Part shown: piece by piece, positions 62,301-64,000 of the stretch | Layout of the letters: each line of letters opens with the position of its first letter | Position numbering within the stretch: the first letter of the stretch is position 1 | Source: JASHVB01 sp035508435 | GTDB taxonomy: Bacteria > Pseudomonadota > Alphaproteobacteria > Acetobacterales > Acetobacteraceae | Reading direction: 5' to 3' | Assembly: GCA_035508435.1 (NCBI GenBank) | Contig: DATJNA010000136.1 | Span: forward strand, 1 to 64,000 | DNA length: 64,000 bases | The notes under the pieces: model-generated | What the model saw: only the letters and a program-made list of their open reading frames with translations | The model's database searches: none | What the model was told of the DNA's origin: nothing | Program-made: the position numbers and the translations under genes

Positions 62301-62520
62301 GCGTCAGCGCGACCAGCAATTGGCGGGCACCCTCGCGAAGCTCGCCGATCTCGTCGCCGAACTGGTGGGTTATTTGCACGACGCGGGCGCGAATGTCCGC
62401 CTCGCGCGAGCGGCGCAGGTCATACTCGTTGTACGACTGGATCGCCAATGCCGGCAAAACGGCCAGCAGCACCAGCAGCATGGAGCGTCCGGCAATACCC
62501 ATCTGGAACCTGCGGCGCAT
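59398..62520 (-). CDS. BarA-type hybrid sensor histidine kinase
   Basis: The 1040-residue protein has one membrane span at about 11-27. A periplasmic sensor of about 250 residues resembles dCACHE (LTVAAVDLKGSLICSSE and SILIADRDGNIIARL). A second span lies at 282-298 and a HAMP-like region at 300-355. HisKA has His398 in NMSHEIRTPMNG. The ATPase domain has NLVGNAIKF, DTGIGIP and GGTGLGLSI. Two receivers have Asp689 and Asp826, and the C-terminal HPt domain has His975 in ICHTLKSTS. It is an intact four-step phosphorelay protein. The REC-EAL gene follows it, and an MFS gene precedes it by 64 bases. Confidence 0.93.
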   Translation of the reverse strand: MRRRFQMGIAGRSMLLVLLAVLPALAIQSYNEYDLRRSREADIRARVVQITHQFGDEIGELREGARQLLVALTRLPSIVDKNGAECTPYLRALKASYPNYLTVAAVDLKGSLICSSEASPARVSNLLFFKEAVTRDGLVVGRYWRNPVDGTQAVHFAMRFDGPDGKPAGVVYAAMDLAWLSQHLKDRGLPLGGSILIADRDGNIIARLPHPEQLVGKNMRKSHEAVMDGDDTGWEEARGVDGITRIFGYVPPALPPYDFFLSAGLSKADAFADIVRATNRGITLIIAGLLVAMLAAWIGGRRFIQRPIQDLLRVTADWRIGNYGARARNWDSGSEIDRLASAFNEMADAVATRQAAQKQAEQELHALATNLEERVEVRTQELARANQVKSQFLANMSHEIRTPMNGVLGMMEMLLDTELSAKQRRFTQMALRSGESLLGIVNGVLDLSKIESGTLQLFDEVFDLHATIEDTIELFASAAHTKGINLACQISEDLPEHAIGDAGRLRQVLTNLVGNAIKFTETGEVVVNADLTASTIGELQVAFKVRDTGIGIPLAKQREIFNPFSQVDGSSSRKYGGTGLGLSIARQLCQLMGGTITVESEPDMGSTFRFSVKLRPAQPGQATATARPSALAGLHALVVDDNLTNLEILRSQLQRMAMTVRLAVDPRAALDAMERCEQHGGHFDIVLIDKVLEGSDGVDLARSIRARSNHPNTRLVLLTSQDDNESDAPVFDGWLTKPVRQSELQACLTSLMGKTKDAPSADRAAGATQDAPFAGTSVLLVEDNEINMEVAHSILRREGCDVVMAGNGKEALAAMSDRRFDLIFMDCQMPEMDGFEATRAIRTMPREQDWRTPIIALTANAVEGDREICLRSGMDDYLAKPFSREAVRAILAHWCVQSRQIGVQDMLSQADTGHASEDMLSPDALEQLREIGGPERPAFVQTVMGRFLSESAELAKRLAKAMDERDSTALRSICHTLKSTSAIIGATALSTCCATAELAARSGRVDEAVQLAEETLAQLERVKPAVRRRTEMAVAEPATA

Positions 62521-62584
62521 GCGACGTTCCCCTGTTGCGGCGTATCAGATTGGCAGTGTCGTTTTGAGCGGAATTCGAGCCATC

Positions 62585-63790
62585 TCAGGCCCGACTGACG
62601 GCAGGCAGGTGTTGCGGCTTGCTCAGGCAGAGCACGACGCCGGCGATCGCGAAGATCGCCGACATGACGGGAATGGCGGCGAGGCCGCCAGCCCCGAACA
62701 TCGGACCGCCCAGCAATGAACCCATCGTCATGCCCAGAAACAGCGCACTGTTGTTCCAGGACAATGCGGCGGCGCGCCGGTTGCCGAAGGTCTCGATCAG
62801 GCGTGCCTGCTGTGCCGGGAAGAACACCTGGGCCGTGATGGCGACGAGGCCGACCACTGGCGTTATGGCAGTGCCGCATTTCACTGCCAGTTCCATGGTG
62901 CCGAACGCGGCCGCCAGGGCCATCAAGCTGGCCTGGACTGCGAGCTGCGGTCCGAGCCGGTCGGCGATCCGCCCCCCGGCCAAGGCGCCGGCGAGGGCCG
63001 CGATACCATAAAGCAGTATCGTCTCGGCAATCTGCTGCGCGGTGTAGCCCGATGCGGCCAGTCCAACCGCGAGGTAGGTATACATGCCGTAGAGCGCCGC
63101 GCTCCACGCCACGGTCGGCAGCAGCGCCTTGATCAGATGCAGCGTTGGGAACGCACCGGCCGATGCGGCATGCGAGGGGCCGGCGGCCGGGGCTGATGGC
63201 CAGGCGAGCCGGTTGAGCAATGTCAGCGCCAACCCAGCCAATCCCATGGCGAGGAAGATGGCTCTCCAGCCCAGGATCGGGCTCAGCAACGTTCCGGCGG
63301 TTGCGCCAAGCGGCAGCGCAGCGAGCAATCCGGTCACGCCCACCGCTATCCAGGTGGCTCGCCGCCCGGGCGGTGCCGCGTCTCCCAGCAAGGCGTAGAG
63401 CGAAGGTGCGATGCCGGCGGCGGCAATGCCACACGCCAGGCGCGCCATCAGCATCTGTGGCAGATCGTCCGCCGCCGATGTGAGCAGGTTTGCGGCCGAA
63501 AACGCGCAAAGGCACCAGACCAAGACCCTGCGGCGGCCAAGCCGATCCGCCGCATGGCCGAACAATGGCGCCGCGATGGCGTAGCCGGCGGCAAAGATGG
63601 TGACCAGGAGTCCCGCGTCTGCCGGCCGTATGCGGTAATCGCCGGCGATGCGCGGGATCAACGGCGAAATGACGAACAGGTCGGTGCCAATGGCAAACAG
63701 CGTGATCCAGGCGGCGCCAAGCAGCAGAGCCGCGCCTCCGGCCCGAGCAGCGATGCCGTTATGCCATGCTGTTGGCCGGAGAAGGGTCAT
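62585..63790 (-). CDS. MFS transporter, DHA1 type
   Basis: The 401-residue twelve-segment protein has FAIGTDLFVISPLIPRIA in helix 1, GHAADRLGRRRVLV after helix 2, and GGRIADRLGP in the C-terminal half, as in AraJ/Bcr-type exporters. It is the second gene on the minus strand from the window edge, 30 bases after the partial gene, and is followed by the hybrid kinase. It may be co-transcribed with the signalling genes. The substrate is unknown. Confidence 0.85.
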   Translation of the reverse strand: MTLLRPTAWHNGIAARAGGAALLLGAAWITLFAIGTDLFVISPLIPRIAGDYRIRPADAGLLVTIFAAGYAIAAPLFGHAADRLGRRRVLVWCLCAFSAANLLTSAADDLPQMLMARLACGIAAAGIAPSLYALLGDAAPPGRRATWIAVGVTGLLAALPLGATAGTLLSPILGWRAIFLAMGLAGLALTLLNRLAWPSAPAAGPSHAASAGAFPTLHLIKALLPTVAWSAALYGMYTYLAVGLAASGYTAQQIAETILLYGIAALAGALAGGRIADRLGPQLAVQASLMALAAAFGTMELAVKCGTAITPVVGLVAITAQVFFPAQQARLIETFGNRRAAALSWNNSALFLGMTMGSLLGGPMFGAGGLAAIPVMSAIFAIAGVVLCLSKPQHLPAVSRA

Positions 63791-63820
63791 GACCTGACGC
63801 CGCTGTCTTCGATTTCACAA

Positions 63821-64000
63821 TCAGGCGGCGCGCGAGGAGCGATCAGCCAACTCGGCGGTTGTCAGAATACGGTTCAATCTGTTCCAGACGCCATCAAGCG
63901 CTTCCGCCATCTGCCGCGCGTCAGCGACCGTCTCGGAGTACAATTCCGGCCGGCGGCGCAGAACCATGCCGGTCACTTCCAGCGCTTCGGCAGCATGGCG
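63821..64000 (-). CDS. C-terminal 59 residues of a gene cut by the window edge
   Basis: The minus-strand frame is open from the last base and stops at 63821. It gives a soluble, charged tail (LEVTGMVLRRRPELYSET, then ADARQMAEALDGVWNRLNR and ILTTAELADRSSRAA). It has no family signature that I recognise. It lies 30 bases upstream of the MFS gene on the same strand, so it probably begins that operon. Confidence 0.55.
   Translation of the reverse strand, partial: RHAAEALEVTGMVLRRRPELYSETVADARQMAEALDGVWNRLNRILTTAELADRSSRAA

Noticed and set aside
1..64000. rRNA, tRNA, CRISPR arrays, prophage or transposase genes
   Set aside because: I looked for conserved tRNA arms, regularly spaced repeats, phage structural genes and DDE transposase motifs and found none. 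A covariance-model or profile search would be more sensitive.

Overview
The window is GC-rich, densely coded chromosomal DNA from an alphaproteobacterium. The best placement is Rhodospirillales, probably Acetobacteraceae-like. The basis is the core block kdsD-lptC-lptA-lptB-rpoN (49.9-55.3 kb, minus strand), a nearby nth, a cobalamin riboswitch-controlled TonB receptor, and several small protein families common in that group. I see no rRNA, tRNA, CRISPR array, intact insertion sequence or prophage.

Layout. 0-8.4 kb: a GST, an SDR, three MFS transporters, an Asp/Glu-racemase-family protein, and a decayed methyltransferase. 8.6-13.7 kb: a Tat-exported tyrosinase, an orphan sugar-type ABC ATPase, and an AtzG-like protein with a histone-H1-like tail coupled to an amidase. 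13.9-18.3 kb: a three-gene exported cassette of a chymotrypsin-fold protease, a subtilase and a lipoprotein. This is the strongest candidate here for an undescribed system. 18.7-22.2 kb: a BtuF-BtuC-BtuD-TonB operon with overlapping genes. 22.2-34.8 kb: accessory metabolism (LysR/MFS pair, hydratase, cupin, KDPG aldolase, SGNH hydrolase, lytic transglycosylase, Zur-like regulator with a cupin). This stretch also holds several broken genes and tandem repeats. 34.8-37.1 kb: a cobalamin riboswitch and a BtuB-like receptor, which complete the uptake route begun at 18.7 kb. 37-49.8 kb: MFS, Uma2-type nuclease, second amidase, two amidohydrolases around a membrane protein, cytochrome P450 and an LLM flavin oxidoreductase. 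49.9-56.4 kb: rpoN, the lipopolysaccharide-transport genes and nth. 56.8-64 kb: an MFS gene converging on a signalling operon (MFS, hybrid histidine kinase, REC-EAL protein).

How the genes work together. kdsD, lptC, lptA and lptB make a Kdo precursor and energise LPS export; each stop overlaps the next start. BtuB, TonB and BtuFCD form one corrinoid route encoded at two loci 13 kb apart. The hybrid kinase ends in an HPt domain and is followed by a REC-EAL protein, which suggests a phosphorelay to c-di-GMP hydrolysis. Seven MFS carriers, two amidases, two amidohydrolases and several oxidoreductases suggest a nutritionally versatile organism.

Decay is noticeable. Two genes have a single in-frame stop (Kef-type antiporter, GFA-domain protein), one has at least two frameshifts (methyltransferase), and a CoA-transferase survives only as a fragment. 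Start sites were chosen from ribosome-binding sites, overlaps and signal peptides. Substrate assignments for transporters and most enzymes are family-level inferences.
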